DNA from: CAVTYH01 sp963738835
GTDB taxonomy: Bacteria; Planctomycetota; Planctomycetia; Pirellulales; JADZDJ01
Reading direction: 5' to 3'
Assembly (NCBI GenBank): GCA_963738835.1
Contig: CAVTYH010000003.1
Coordinates: forward strand, 1-64,000
DNA: 64,000 nucleotides
Both the position numbers and the translations under genes were made by a program. The stretch's first letter is position 1, and each line of letters begins with the position of its first letter. Below are positions 39,881 to 49,921 of the stretch, one piece after another. The notes beneath the pieces were generated by a model. It was not told the DNA's origin, did not search any database, and saw nothing but the letters and a program-made list of their open reading frames with translations.

Positions 39881-42800
39881 CTAACTCTGTCGGCTTGCAA
39901 ATATCTGCGACCACTGCCGCGCATGCGGTGGGCCTATCTTCGAGTGTTCGTCCACCCGGAAAGTCGTCTTGAGCAGTTCCTCCTGGAATCGACGGAAGAA
40001 ATCGCGCGACTTCTCCATTCGGCCCAGTCGGAATAAACGGACGCTGCCATACCAGCTGCTGTCATCGGCATCCGACAACCAATGCCAGCTCGATGGCTGA
40101 GCGAGCACGACCCAAGTGGGCACGCCCAACGCACCGGCCAGATGAGCGACCGCGTTATCGGCCGTGATGACCAGATCGAGCGCGGCAATTTGTGCCGCCA
40201 GCCGATCGACATCGTTTAGATCGGCGGCATCCGGCCAATCATGGACGATCGTTGAATCGGCGGAAGCGTGCTTACTTTTGTCTGGATTGGATTGTTGGCC
40301 GACAGAAATCCATTGAACGCCCGGTGAGCTTAAGAGTGGCTGCCAATCGGCAGGTGGTTCGGCGCAACGCTGCTGATTTGCGAATCTAACTCCGCGCTGC
40401 CATGAAATGCCAATCTTCTTGCCTGCTCCCAGTGTCGCCAGCCGGTTCTGCCACAGCGCAACTTTCACCGGGTTTGCGGTCAGCAGTTGCGCTTGTTTTG
40501 GAAACGCCTCGGCAGAACGCCGCAAGTAGCGCGGCAAACTTCCGGCCGGACATTGCACATCGATTTTGATTTGCGGCGGCAACCGCCAAGTGTGGTGCGT
40601 GCCGGCCGGAGCGCCAAACACCGTGGCCTGTGGGAACGATCGGCGAAACAATCGCTCTAAGTTTGCGGGGCACACCAGCACGCACTTCGCGGCAGCGCGG
40701 ATGACATCTGGGTAGCACGTTGCAAACATGATTTGCTCGGCGACGCCCGCTTCGCTGCAAATCAGAATCGAGCGGTCTCTCAAGGACGCCCCGTCCCACA
40801 TCGGCTGTGGCAAGTTCGTTCCCGGCGCAGATGATCCAGCAACTTGCAGCCGCCATTCGTATTCGTCCCAGCCTTCCGCCAGGCGTCCGAGTTGCAATAG
40901 CGACGCCGCTCGGTTGACATATGCCAGCGCATGGGCCGGTTGCAACTGCAATGCTCGGTCGTACTCGTTGATGGCTTCTTCGTGGCGGTCCAAACTGGCC
41001 AGGGTTTTGCCCAGGGTCGCAGACAACTCCGCCGATTCCGGTCGCACTTCGATGGCACGTCGATACACGGTTTCGGCTTCGGCCATCATTCCCAATCGAT
41101 TTTGCAATTCGGCCAAATGCACGAGCACGGGCACCAGTTGCGGGCGATGCTCGATCGCTATTCGGTCGGCCTCAATCGCCTCTTCCAAAAATCCCCGCTG
41201 CTCGAGAAGTCGTGCCAATTGGAAATGCACCTCACCCAATGTCGGTTTGAGTTCGATTGCCTGGCGAAGACAAAACTCGGCCTCGTCGAAGAATTGATCT
41301 TCCAGCAATGCCTCACCGAGTGCCAAGTGCAACGGCGGATGACTGGACGAACTCTTAATCGCCTTCCGCAGCATCCGCAGCGCTTCATCCATCCGGCCCG
41401 TGGCAACCAGGCTGCGGCTGAGGGCCGCGATGATCGTGCAATCGCCCGGCGATAATTGCAGCCCGCGGCCAAAGGCTTCGATCGCCGCCGCATGTTGACC
41501 CACCGATTGCAGTGCCCGACCCAATTCAAGCTGTGCTGGCGCGAAGTTCGCGTCGAGTGAAACCGCGCGGCGGGCATGGGCCAGCGATTCCTCGCTTCGG
41601 CCAGCATCGGTCAGCGCTGCCGCCAACTGAGCATGATTGGCCGGATGCGGTTCGTATTGATTGAGCGCCCGCTGTAACGAACGGATTGCTAAATCGGTAC
41701 GGCCAGTTTCGCGAGCGATTTGGCCCAGACCCACATGCGCCTTCAAATGGCGCGGCGTAACTTGCAGAATCTCGCGGTACAGCCGCTCGGCTTCCGAGAG
41801 ATGGCCGTCGCGCAGCGCCGCTTCCGCCTGCTGCTGAAACTCTTCGATCACCTTGATCGGTTGGCGATTACCCAATTCGTTCGGATCGAGCCAAACATCG
41901 GCGGCATCGGGCTGCGGCTCAAGCGGTGATGCTTCCGGCGGTTCGTTCTGCGGCATGACCGCGCGGACTGTTGCTGTGACTCGATCGGCGGAAGCGCCGG
42001 TTTCTGCGACCTTCGCGACTTTCTGCAGCAGCTCGGCAATCTGCTGCAACACCGGCGGCCATTCACGTCGGCGTGGTTGGCGAAACAACCGCACGCTGCT
42101 GTACCACGGGCTCACTTCACCGGTGACCATCCACCGCCACGATGGCACGCGGGGCAACAGCGTCCACGCGATTGTGCCAACGGCGCCGGCCAAATGCACC
42201 GCTGCGTTGCCGACGGAAATCACTAAATCGAGCACCGCAATCTTGGCGGCGTAACTGTCCATATCCACCAGCGGATCGCCTTGCTCCCAATCGTGAATCT
42301 TGACACCCAGTTCGCGCTCTACGGCGGCCAAATCGTCGCTGGCATCGCTGTATTGCAGATTGACGAAGTGGACGTGCTGCGTTTGCAGAATCTCACGCCA
42401 TTCCAAGAGCGGGATGGTGCGCTTCCGGCCTTCGTTTGCTTTGCCGCCGGCTCGCCAAGAAATACCGATCTTTAACCCGCGGCCCAACTGATCGAATCGG
42501 CTTCGCCACTGGCCGAGCAGCGCTGCATCCGGAACCAAAAAACTCTCACGCTGCGGAAAGCTCTCCGGCGTGTTTCGCAGGTACAGCGGCAAGCTGCCGG
42601 CGGGAATTTGAAAATCGATCGGTTCCACAAGCGGCATCGGCGACCAATCTTTTCGCCGCGCCCAGCCGTACACTGTTGCCGTCGGGAACGATCGAGCAAA
42701 CAATTTCGCCAACCGCAGCTCGCAAACTAAAATCGTTTTCCCCGCTTGTTGAATCACATCCTGAAAGCACGAAGCGAACAGCACTTCATCGCCGATGCCC

Positions 42801-45186
42801 TGTTCGGCATGAATCACGATGGTCTTGCCCGCCAGCGACGAACCATCCCAGCGCGGCTGGGTGTACTTATCGATCTTCACGTCCTCGGCAACTTCGCGCA
42901 GCTCGAACATCGGCCACGCGGCAGCGAAGCGCCCCAACAGCACCCGGCAAATGCCCAGATTCCAGCGGGCTTTGGCGTAGTCGGGATTCAGCTCGGCCGA
43001 GCGTTCGTAATGCCCAATGGCATCGGCCACTCGTCCACATTCGCGCAGCGTGTTGGCCAGATTGTATTGAGCCAGGGGGCAATCGGGCTTGAGCTTCGCC
43101 GCTTGCTTGGCCCATTGCAGCGCTTCTTCGAATCGTTCCTGCTGTTCCAAAATGGCGCTGATGTTGACGTATGCTGGCTGGAACGACGGATTGACTTTGA
43201 CCGTGCGGCTGGAAACAGTCGTAAGCATCGCGTGAACGATTCAACTCCATGTACACGACGCCTTGCTCGAAGTGCAGCGCCGAGTTTTCCGGAGCAAGTG
43301 CGGCGGCGCGACCGAGCAATTCCAGGGCCCGCTCGAACTTTTGATCTTTGCGAGCCGCGACGCCGAGAATTCGCAGAGCGTGAACACTGTGGGCATCGGC
43401 CGCCAGAATTTGTTCGGCCAGCTGGGCGGCCTCTTCAAAGCGGCTGTGGTTGAACAGCTCGATGGCTTGTTTCAAGAGAGCCGGATTCAAAGCGTGCTCC
43501 CTCTCCCAAAGGGAGAGGGCCGGGGTGAGGGTGCTGGTTATTGAAGCAGCAGCGATTTTCCCGGCGCCCTCACCCTGCCCTCTCCCAAAGGGAGAGGGTG
43601 TTTTGACCGCCACCGTCATTGGCAACGCTGATAGTTTTGGAATTGCCGATGATTTCGCAAGTTCGCGCAATCGTCGGGCGGCATCCGCCAAGGGCGCCGA
43701 CCAATCGCCGCGCTGGGTTTGCCGAATCAGCTGCACACTCGGATACCACGGTGTGGTTTCGCCTTGAAAACCCCAACGCCATTGCGGCACCTGCGGCAGC
43801 AAACACCACGCGGGCACACTTCGCGCTCCGGCCAGATGCACATTGGCGTTGCCGATGGAAATCACCAGATCGAGCGCCGCCACTTTCGCCGCAAAGTTAT
43901 CGAGATCACCCAGTGGATCGGCTTCACTAAAGTTGTGAATGGCAACGCCCAGCTGCGCCGCGGTCGCTAATTCTTCGGCACAGTCGCCGTATTGCAGATT
44001 GACGAAATGCACGCCCGGAGTGCCAAGCAAATCGCGCCACTCGTCCAGCGTCGTTGTACGTCGTCGGCGTTCTTCCCAGGTGCCGCCGCCGCGCCAAGAG
44101 ATGCCGACTTTCAGGCCGGGACCCAGCGATTCAAATCGATTTCGCCACGCTCGCCGCTGCGCCGGATCGGCCAGCAGAAACCGTTTGCGGCTCGGAAAGC
44201 TGTCCGCACTAGATCGCAAATGCAACGGCAAACTGCCGGAGGGAATTTGTGCCGTGATCGGAAAGGGAAGCTGCGGCGACGATCCGTCGGGCTGGCGCCA
44301 TGCCCGACAATCGCCACCGCTGGGAACGACCGGGCCATCAACTTCGCCAGCCGCGGATCGCAAACCAGCACGCACTTGCCGACCAGCGGCACCAGTTCCG
44401 GCAAGCAGGAGGCGAATAGAATTTCGTCCCCGACGCCTTGCTCGCCATGCACCAGCAGCGTGCCTTGCGGCAGCGGCTGGCCATTCCAGCGCGGCTGCTG
44501 GTATTTCGTGATCTCAACTTTGCACGTCTGCAGCCGCCACTCGTAATCGGGCCAGCCTGCCGCGTAATCGCTTTGCAAGAGTCGGCAACAACCACGGCTG
44601 GTATAAGCGAGTGCAAAGTTTTTATCGAGTTCGATCGCCTGGGAATATGTAGCAATCGCTGCCTCTAAATTTCCCAGCGATTGCCAAACCGTCGCCAGAT
44701 TGAAATGTGCAATCGCATTCTTGGGACACAGCGCAATTGCACGCCGCCCATATTCCAGGGCTTCTTCCGCCCGGTCGAGTTTTTCCAGCAGCGCCGCCAG
44801 ATTGATGTGCGCTTCGCCGGATTGCGGATTGAGCACCGCCGCATGCCGCAGATGAGCGACGGCTTCCTCCCATCGACCTTGTTGTTCTAGTGCGCACGCT
44901 AAATCGAACCGCAGCACCGCGCCGTCGCCGCCGAGTGCAATCGCCCGATTGAGCGATTCAATCGCCTCTTCATTTCGGCCCTGCCGCAGCGCCACCGTGC
45001 CGAGCGCTTGCCAGGCGGGCGAATAATCGGGCCGGCTGACGATGAGCTGCGCGCGCACTTTTCAACCGCGGCAAAATCGTTGGCCGCCAGTGCCTGCAAG
45101 AGCGCATCGGTGGGCGAGGGCATCGCTTTTCGCCGCGTGAAAAAAGGCAGAGTTTGTACATCGCGAGTGCGACGATACTGCTCCAT
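39881..45186 (-). CDS. Three-module TPR / GT9-like glycosyltransferase protein, three frame switches
   Basis: About 1,768 residues after joining frames at roughly 45060, 44320 and 43215. It contains three successive units of TPR helices plus a glycosyltransferase-like domain of the heptosyltransferase (GT9)/SPINDLY sort. Each unit shows the linker QPRWNG/QPRWDG/QPMWDG, then a nucleotide-binding entry: HGEQGVGDEILFASC (unit 1), HAEQGIGDEVLFASC (unit 2) and the diverged CSEAGVAEQIMFATC (unit 3). All have GLKVGISWRGGG-type strands and LDLVIS/LDLVIT with NAAVHLAGA-like loops. A repeat block links units 1 and 2 (43499-43600). The ATG at 45186 has AAGG four bases upstream. Probably a protein or surface-glycan glycosyltransferase. 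Confidence 0.8.
43499..43600. repeat. Inverted pair of palindromic repeats inside the TPR/GT gene
   Basis: CCCTCTCCC-AAA-GGGAGAGGG with tail CCGGGGTGAGGG (43499-43531) faces a reverse copy (43567-43600). It is read in frame as SPFGRGQGEG and LTPALSLWERE, forming the linker between glycosyltransferase unit 1 and TPR unit 2. Confidence 0.88.
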
Positions 45187-45187
45187 G

Positions 45188-45337
45188 TCACCTTATCGGC
45201 GGTTTCCCGCAGCGACTGCGGAAAAACTGGTAGTGCTCCAGTTTGCTTTCGGGTGGCTGGGGTCGACCGAAGTGAGCCCCAGCAGCGTGAAATTCCGGGG
45301 GTTCGGCAGCCTCGACCTCGGCCACCCCGCGGCGCAT
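45188..45337 (-). pseudogene. Truncated toxin-like remnant after the antitoxin
   Basis: A 49-codon frame begins at an ATG overlapping the antitoxin stop (TGATG), the usual position of a MazF/PemK toxin. It starts MRRGVAEVEAA but quickly runs into a palindromic sequence (CTGGGG/CCCCAG at 45257-45282) and ends after PPIR. No MazF core is left. It may be a toxin gene replaced by repeat DNA; assignment as MazF is inference from position only. Confidence 0.4.
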
Positions 45338-45573
45338 CACCAGGCTTCCTTAGACAATGAGCTCGATTGAAGCCGAGCTAATCCAGGCTCCAGCGTGCTG
45401 GGCTCCGTTGCATACACGGCGTCAAGCTGCGCGGTCACCCCGTTGCGACCCTTCCCGCTGTCGAGATACTGCACCAGCGCATCGACCACAATTTCATCGC
45501 GCGACAATCCCCGTGCCTGGGCCAATTGCTCGGCTTTTTGAATCAATGCGTCAGGTATTTGAAACGAGGTCAT
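45337..45573 (-). CDS. Ribbon-helix-helix / MazE-PemI-like antitoxin
   Basis: 78 residues: MTSFQIPDALIQKAEQLAQA, then LSRDEIVVDALVQYL, a ribbon-helix-helix style DNA-binding domain. The acidic C-terminal tail (AVYATEPSTLEPGLARLQSS) is the toxin-binding type seen in MazE/PemI antitoxins. It would repress its own operon and neutralise a ribonuclease toxin. The expected toxin position holds only a remnant, so this may be an orphan. Confidence 0.75.
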   Translation of the reverse strand: MTSFQIPDALIQKAEQLAQARGLSRDEIVVDALVQYLDSGKGRNGVTAQLDAVYATEPSTLEPGLARLQSSSLSKEAW

Positions 45574-45889
45574 TGTTTTCGGGTTTGAGAAGAGGCAATC
45601 TCAAGCAATGGAATTATAGCATGATTGGTGTCTACAGATCATTAGGGTGCCCTCCAAAACTCTTCTTACGATTGCCTCCGCGGCACGTCCTGGTAGGGAA
45701 CCATCGTCAGGTCCGATTTACGTCAGGATTCGCGAATGAGCCAACAACGTGCAGAAAATCCTCGCTTCCTTGGCTCGATGCTGGCTCTCAATGTCCAAGG
45801 ATGAGTAAAATCAATTGGGCCCATTAAACTAAACGTCTGCTCGCCGCGCCAGAAAAGACAGCCAAGGATACAAAGAATAAGTGAGTCGC
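45574..45889. other. Intergenic region without a supported gene
   Basis: 316 bp between the antitoxin start and the secreted protein. I see no tRNA, terminator or conserved coding frame. Both adjacent promoters must lie here. Confidence 0.5.
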
Positions 45890-46467
45890 ATGCGCACTTT
45901 TTGTTTTCTTATGCATCGCGTCACTGGCAACCGTACTATCTATGACGTCGTTAGCTGCCGCGCAAAAAAAAACAGGAGAAGCCAGATCTCGCGACGACTG
46001 CGACATTAAAAAAGTTTATTGAGCAGGTAGACCTAAAGAATGATGCAAACACACTGCGGCAAATTGATGAGCTGAGTAAGAACATTTCCGACGCCCATCT
46101 GCCGAGCGTCGAGAAATTCGCCATTAGTGACGATGGTAAGCCGGTGCGGTTGGCGTTTGCTCGATTATTGGTCGACCGTGATTGCTACGATGCCGCAGCT
46201 CATGTGCTAATAAAATCGTTTTCCGAGGCCCCGAAGGACCGCCGGGAATACGGAATGTGGAAGTGGTGGGAGACGATGTTCGGCGAACGAAAAGATTACG
46301 ATACCATGAAGCATCGAATTGTAGACGCTCTCTTGCGACGCTTCGAAAATGCTGACGAGTCTGAAAAACTGGTTCTGGCCGATGTATTTGGAAAGGGGGA
46401 GAAGGAATCGAAGATGAGCCTCCGCGATTTCAAAAAAGCAATCGACTACAATTATTCCAAAAAATGA
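45890..46467 (+). CDS. Small exported protein of unknown function, frame broken at two homopolymers
   Basis: The intact frame (from about 45980) reads QEKPDLATTATLKKFIEQVD, continues through LPSVEKFAISDDGKPVRLAF and ends RDFKKAIDYNYSKK. Upstream, a signal peptide FVFLCIASLATVLSMTSLAA lies in another frame. The T5 run at 45898-45902 and the A9 run at 45964-45972 each appear one base too long; removing one from each gives a continuous protein of about 190 residues from the ATG at 45890. Helical and charged; probably periplasmic. I recognise no family. Confidence 0.6.
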
Positions 46468-46550
46468 GCCAACGAAATCGAGTGGCGCAACTCTGCTGAA
46501 TTAAATCCCTACCCGCTGCGTGAGGAGCCAAGGAACGGAGGATGCAGTCG

Positions 46551-46763
46551 ATGACAGACGCCATAGCCCAAGCACTTGTTCTAGCAGTTCAGTACATCGC
46601 CGACCGACCCGAGGGTGACACGCTTGATGCTGACGTTAAGCAACTAGAGCAAGCCGCCTATCTTGTTTCCCAAGGCACGCAGGCAGAGAAAGATTCTCTG
46701 ATCCGCGCGGCCATAGAACTTGGCCTGCCAGAATGGCCAATGAAAATTGGGATAAAAGATTAG
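46551..46763 (+). CDS. Small hypothetical protein
   Basis: 70 residues from the ATG at 46551, with GGAGG nine bases upstream; an ATG at 46542 is too close to that site. Sequence: MTDAIAQALVLAVQYIADRP, then VKQLEQAAYLVSQGTQAEKD. Acidic and helical with no signal peptide. I recognise no family. It follows the exported protein by 83 bp and may share its transcript. Confidence 0.55.
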   Translation: MTDAIAQALVLAVQYIADRPEGDTLDADVKQLEQAAYLVSQGTQAEKDSLIRAAIELGLPEWPMKIGIKD

Positions 46764-47395
46764 CCGCCGGATTTCCCCTTGCAATTTGGGCCCCGGCGCT
46801 GGTAGCATTTAAATAGTGTACGGATGTTTACAAACAGGCCGGGGAGACACCCGGTACGGCGCGAGGGCAGCGGCCTTTCTGGTTCCTTCTCGCTCAAGCT
46901 AGCGCCAACGGTTTGGGTTCCGTCAACGTGGGGCGGTTTTGCCTGACTTCGAAGGCCTGAGACCGGGCATGAAAATCGCCCTGGTCGTAACAACATGATG
47001 CAAATGCAACAGCAGATGGATTGCGAAGTCGATGTGTCGCCGAGGATGCTGAGCGTGCGCGATCAAAAAAGGCTCGATTTGCCCAGCGAAACGGCGATGC
47101 TTGCCAGGCGCCGTTTCCCGCGGGCGACAGTGAGGGGGCAATGTTTGACGAAAAAGGCTGGTTATTACGAGGTTTCTCGCGCAACATCGCCTCCTGGATT
47201 TTGTTTTTTCTTCGCGCGTCTTGCGCAGGCCCGGTATTGATCGAGAGAAATTGCAGTTTTCAAGAATTGGCGCGAAAGCCGAGTGAGACATGCGCGGTCG
47301 ATGTTGCCAGTTTGCCGAGGAATTTCATAGGCGGCGGGCCGCGATGTTTCCCACACGGCTGTGCAGCGTCTTGTCGGACGCCGCTGGAATGCGTT
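46764..47395. other. Intergenic region without a supported gene
   Basis: About 630 bp. Frames exist on both strands but have Arg/Cys-rich, shadow-like composition and no family motif. It may hold a decayed gene. Confidence 0.45.
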
Positions 47396-48742
47396 CTACG
47401 CCGTGCCGTCGCCGGAGACGATGGAAAGCGGCACCAGCGGAAGCGAGCTGGTGTCGGTGGGAGGCAGACGATCGGCCGCAGCACCCTCACCCTGCTCTCT
47501 CCCGTCAAGGGAGAGGGTTCCCGGCACACTGCTGGGCGAGCCAGCAGTGGCGCTCGAGAGATGCAAGCTGGACATGGCACCGTTTTTGCAAATCGACTTG
47601 TAGCGGGTGCGATTCGCTTCAATGGCGAATTGCTCGCGCTCGGGATCGATCAGCTCGTAAAACACGTTGCGTTGCCGCGGCGTGTAGCCGAGTTCGGAAA
47701 TCGCCTCGCGAATTTGGTCGAGCGTGAGGTAATGCACCGTGCCGGCTTCGGCCACCACGTTTTCTTCAATCATCAGGCTGCCCATGTCGTTGGCGCCAAA
47801 AAGCAGCGCGAGCTGGCCGATCTTCAGGCCTTGCGTGACCCAACTCGATTGGATGTTGGGAAAGTTATCGAGATACAGCCGGCTGACGGCCTGCGTTTTC
47901 AGATACTCAAACGAGCCGGCCGGCGGCACATTGGCCATGTCGGTGTGCTCGGGCTGGAAGGTCCAGCAGATGTAGGCCGTGAAGCCGCCGGTTTCGTCTT
48001 GTAGTTGCCGCAGGCGTTCCAGGTGCTCGATGCGCTCGGCCAGCGTCTCGATGTGGCCGAACATCATGGTGGCGGTGCTGCTGCCGCCGAGCTGGTGCCA
48101 CACACGGTGGACGTTAAGCCAGTCATCGGTCAGCACTTTGCCGCGCGTGATGGTTTTGCGAACCCGATCGACCAGAATTTCTCCACCGCCGCCGGGCAAG
48201 CTGCCGAGCCCCGCCGCTTTCAAGCGCTGGAGCACCGTGCGCAGCGGCAGTTTCGAAACCTTCGTGAAGTGATGCAGTTCCGGCGGACTGAAACCGTGGA
48301 CGTTGACCTGCGGAAAGTTGCGTTTGATATCGGCCAGCAGCTCTTCGTACCACTCTAGCTTGAATTCCGGATGCAATCCGCCTTGCATCAGAATCTGATC
48401 GCCGCCCAGTACGACGGTTTCGCGAATTTTTTCGAGCAGCTCGGCGCGGTCCAGTACGTAACCTTCTGCATGTTTCGGCGGGCGATAGAACGCGCAGAAA
48501 TCGCAGACCGCGGTGCAGACGTTGGTGTAATTGATGTTGCGATCGATGTTATAGGTGCGAATGGCCTCCGGATGCAGCCGTCGTGTGACGGCATTCGCGG
48601 CTTTGCCGATCGCCGCCAGATCGTGTGATTCCAAAAGCCGCAGGCCTTCTTCGGCCGTGAGCCGCTCGCCGGCGCTAGCTTTGTCGAGAACAATTTGAAT
48701 TGCAGACGCGACCATCGTGGGATTAAAAATCGGAAGATTCAC
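47396..48742 (-). CDS. mqnC: Cyclic dehypoxanthinyl futalosine synthase MqnC (radical SAM)
   Basis: The radical SAM cluster motif is C76-x3-C80-x2-C83 within NYTNVCTAVCDFCAFYRPP. Family-specific sequence follows: GGDQILMQGGLHPEFKLEWY, VHGFSPPELHHF, GLGSLPGGGGEILVDRVR and TATMMFGHIETLAERIEHL. MqnC cyclises dehypoxanthine futalosine in the futalosine route to menaquinone. The enzyme proper ends near residue 385. The last ~60 residues (SLHLSSATAG, LSLDGREQGEG) come from a palindromic repeat and are not part of the family. The start may be 48742 or 48715; neither has a good Shine-Dalgarno. It lies downstream of mqnA. Confidence 0.95.
   Translation of the reverse strand: MNLPIFNPTMVASAIQIVLDKASAGERLTAEEGLRLLESHDLAAIGKAANAVTRRLHPEAIRTYNIDRNINYTNVCTAVCDFCAFYRPPKHAEGYVLDRAELLEKIRETVVLGGDQILMQGGLHPEFKLEWYEELLADIKRNFPQVNVHGFSPPELHHFTKVSKLPLRTVLQRLKAAGLGSLPGGGGEILVDRVRKTITRGKVLTDDWLNVHRVWHQLGGSSTATMMFGHIETLAERIEHLERLRQLQDETGGFTAYICWTFQPEHTDMANVPPAGSFEYLKTQAVSRLYLDNFPNIQSSWVTQGLKIGQLALLFGANDMGSLMIEENVVAEAGTVHYLTLDQIREAISELGYTPRQRNVFYELIDPEREQFAIEANRTRYKSICKNGAMSSLHLSSATAGSPSSVPGTLSLDGREQGEGAAADRLPPTDTSSLPLVPLSIVSGDGTA
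47483..47519. repeat. Palindromic repeat in the mqnC tail
   Basis: ACCCTCACCCTG followed by CTCTCCC-GTCAA-GGGAGAGG, the same family as 43567-43600. It is read in frame as LSLDGREQGEGA by mqnC. Confidence 0.85.
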
Positions 48743-48862
48743 CGCAGAGGACGAGAAGGGTCGCAGAGGAAACGCAGATGGAATGATTGCTTAGTTGATC
48801 CCTTAAAACTGTTGCATGATCGATCTGCGACTTCTCTGCGATCTCTGCATCCTCAGCGGTTA
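48740..48862. repeat. Inverted CGCAGAGGA-type repeat between mqnA and mqnC
   Basis: ACCGCAGAGGACGAGAAGG and TCGCAGAGGAAACGCAGA (48741-48778) are inversely matched by TCTGCGACTTCTCTGCGA, then TCTCTGCATCCTCAGCGGT (48825-48860). It resembles a widely scattered bacterial repeat whose translation (TAEDAEIAEK) is often mis-called as a gene. Confidence 0.75.
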
Positions 48863-48880
48863 ATAATTGCGGGTGAATCA

Positions 48881-49681
48881 TTAGGTAGCCAAGGTGGTGG
48901 ACAATTGAAATCCCTGCGGTGCCAAGCCGAGTTGGTTGGCCTTTTGATAAAACAGTTCCAGGCCGCGGCGTTCTTGGGGGCCGAGGTAAAAGTGCAAGTT
49001 GTCGCGCAGGTAACTCAAACACTGGGGCACGGTCAGGCCCAGCGGGGCGGCTTCGGCGGCGGCGATTTGTTCCAGGTTAGCGACGCCGCAATCGCGGGCC
49101 TCGGCCAAGGCGCGTTCCAAGTCGTGCATATTGACTCCGGGCCGGGCCACCCACATGGCGAAGACAAATGGCAGGTCCGACCAGCGTACCCACTCGTGGC
49201 CCAAGTCCCACACTTCAGCAAAGCTTCCGGCCGGCGAGTGGATGGCGCGATCGCCAATCAGCAGCACCGCATCGGCTGTGGAATCGGCCAGCGCAGCGCC
49301 GATTGGCAACGGTTCCCAATCGGGCGACAAACCGAATCGCTCCTGGAGCAAAATGCGGATCAATGCCGCACTGGTGCGCGAGCCTTCGTCCAACGCCAAG
49401 CTGCGAATTTCACGCACGGGCACGCGGCTGAAGAGCTTCACGCTGAGCACCGGTCCACGGCAAGCGATGCAGGCATCCGAGACGATGCTATACGTCGGGT
49501 CTTGAAAATATTCGATCGACGGTATCAGCGCCACATCCAACCGACCTGCCGCCAGATCGTCGGCCAGGCGGCTGGGAAAATCGAAGCAGATTTCGGCCTG
49601 CGGCGCGAACTCAGACAGCCGATGCACCAGCGGCTTGGTGTTCAGATAGGTGACTGCCCCGACCTTGAGGCTGGCGGTCAT
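48881..49681 (-). CDS. mqnA: Chorismate dehydratase MqnA
   Basis: 266 residues from the ATG at 49681, with GGAG about seven bases upstream. The signature start KVGAVTYLNTKPLVHRL is followed by FPSRLADDLAAGRLDVALIP, SIEYFQDPTYSIVSDACIAC, SLALDEGSRTSAALIRILLQ, AVLLIGDRA and WVRWSDLPFVFAMWVARPG. MqnA converts chorismate to 3-enolpyruvyl-benzoate, the first committed step of the futalosine menaquinone pathway. With mqnC 139 bp downstream it makes a partial pathway cluster; mqnB, mqnD and mqnE are not in the window. Confidence 0.95.
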   Translation of the reverse strand: MTASLKVGAVTYLNTKPLVHRLSEFAPQAEICFDFPSRLADDLAAGRLDVALIPSIEYFQDPTYSIVSDACIACRGPVLSVKLFSRVPVREIRSLALDEGSRTSAALIRILLQERFGLSPDWEPLPIGAALADSTADAVLLIGDRAIHSPAGSFAEVWDLGHEWVRWSDLPFVFAMWVARPGVNMHDLERALAEARDCGVANLEQIAAAEAAPLGLTVPQCLSYLRDNLHFYLGPQERRGLELFYQKANQLGLAPQGFQLSTTLAT

Positions 49682-49729
49682 ACGCTTCTCCTTCAATCCA
49701 ATGGACGAATCTAGCGACCGGCAAATTCA

Positions 49730-49778
49730 ATGGGGAATGTTGAATGGGGAGTGGGAGTGGGGAGTGGGGAATGTTTCA
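49730..49778. repeat. GGGGAGT/GGGGAAT tandem repeat
   Basis: GGGGAATGTTGAATGGGGAG, then TGGGAGTGGGGAGTGGGGAA: a tandem array of ATGGGGA/GTGGGGA units in the 240-bp gap between mqnA and the ABC permease. Confidence 0.7.
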
Positions 49779-49921
49779 CAAATGGCGTCGCAGGTGAATC
49801 ATTCCGCATGCCCCAGACTTCATTCCACATTTATAGTGGAAGCTCTTCCCGGTGAAAACCGCACGCTGTTGGCGAAATTAACCCGCAGCCAAGCGATTTT
49901 GCGGGCGACGATCTTTGGCCG

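Noticed and set aside
47021..48004. A 327-codon plus-strand frame overlapping mqnC
   Set aside because: It runs opposite the radical SAM gene and shows no family motif.
48723..49022. A 99-codon minus-strand frame containing TAEDAEIAEK
   Set aside because: It is the translation of a dispersed CGCAGAGGA-type repeat plus part of mqnA in the wrong frame.
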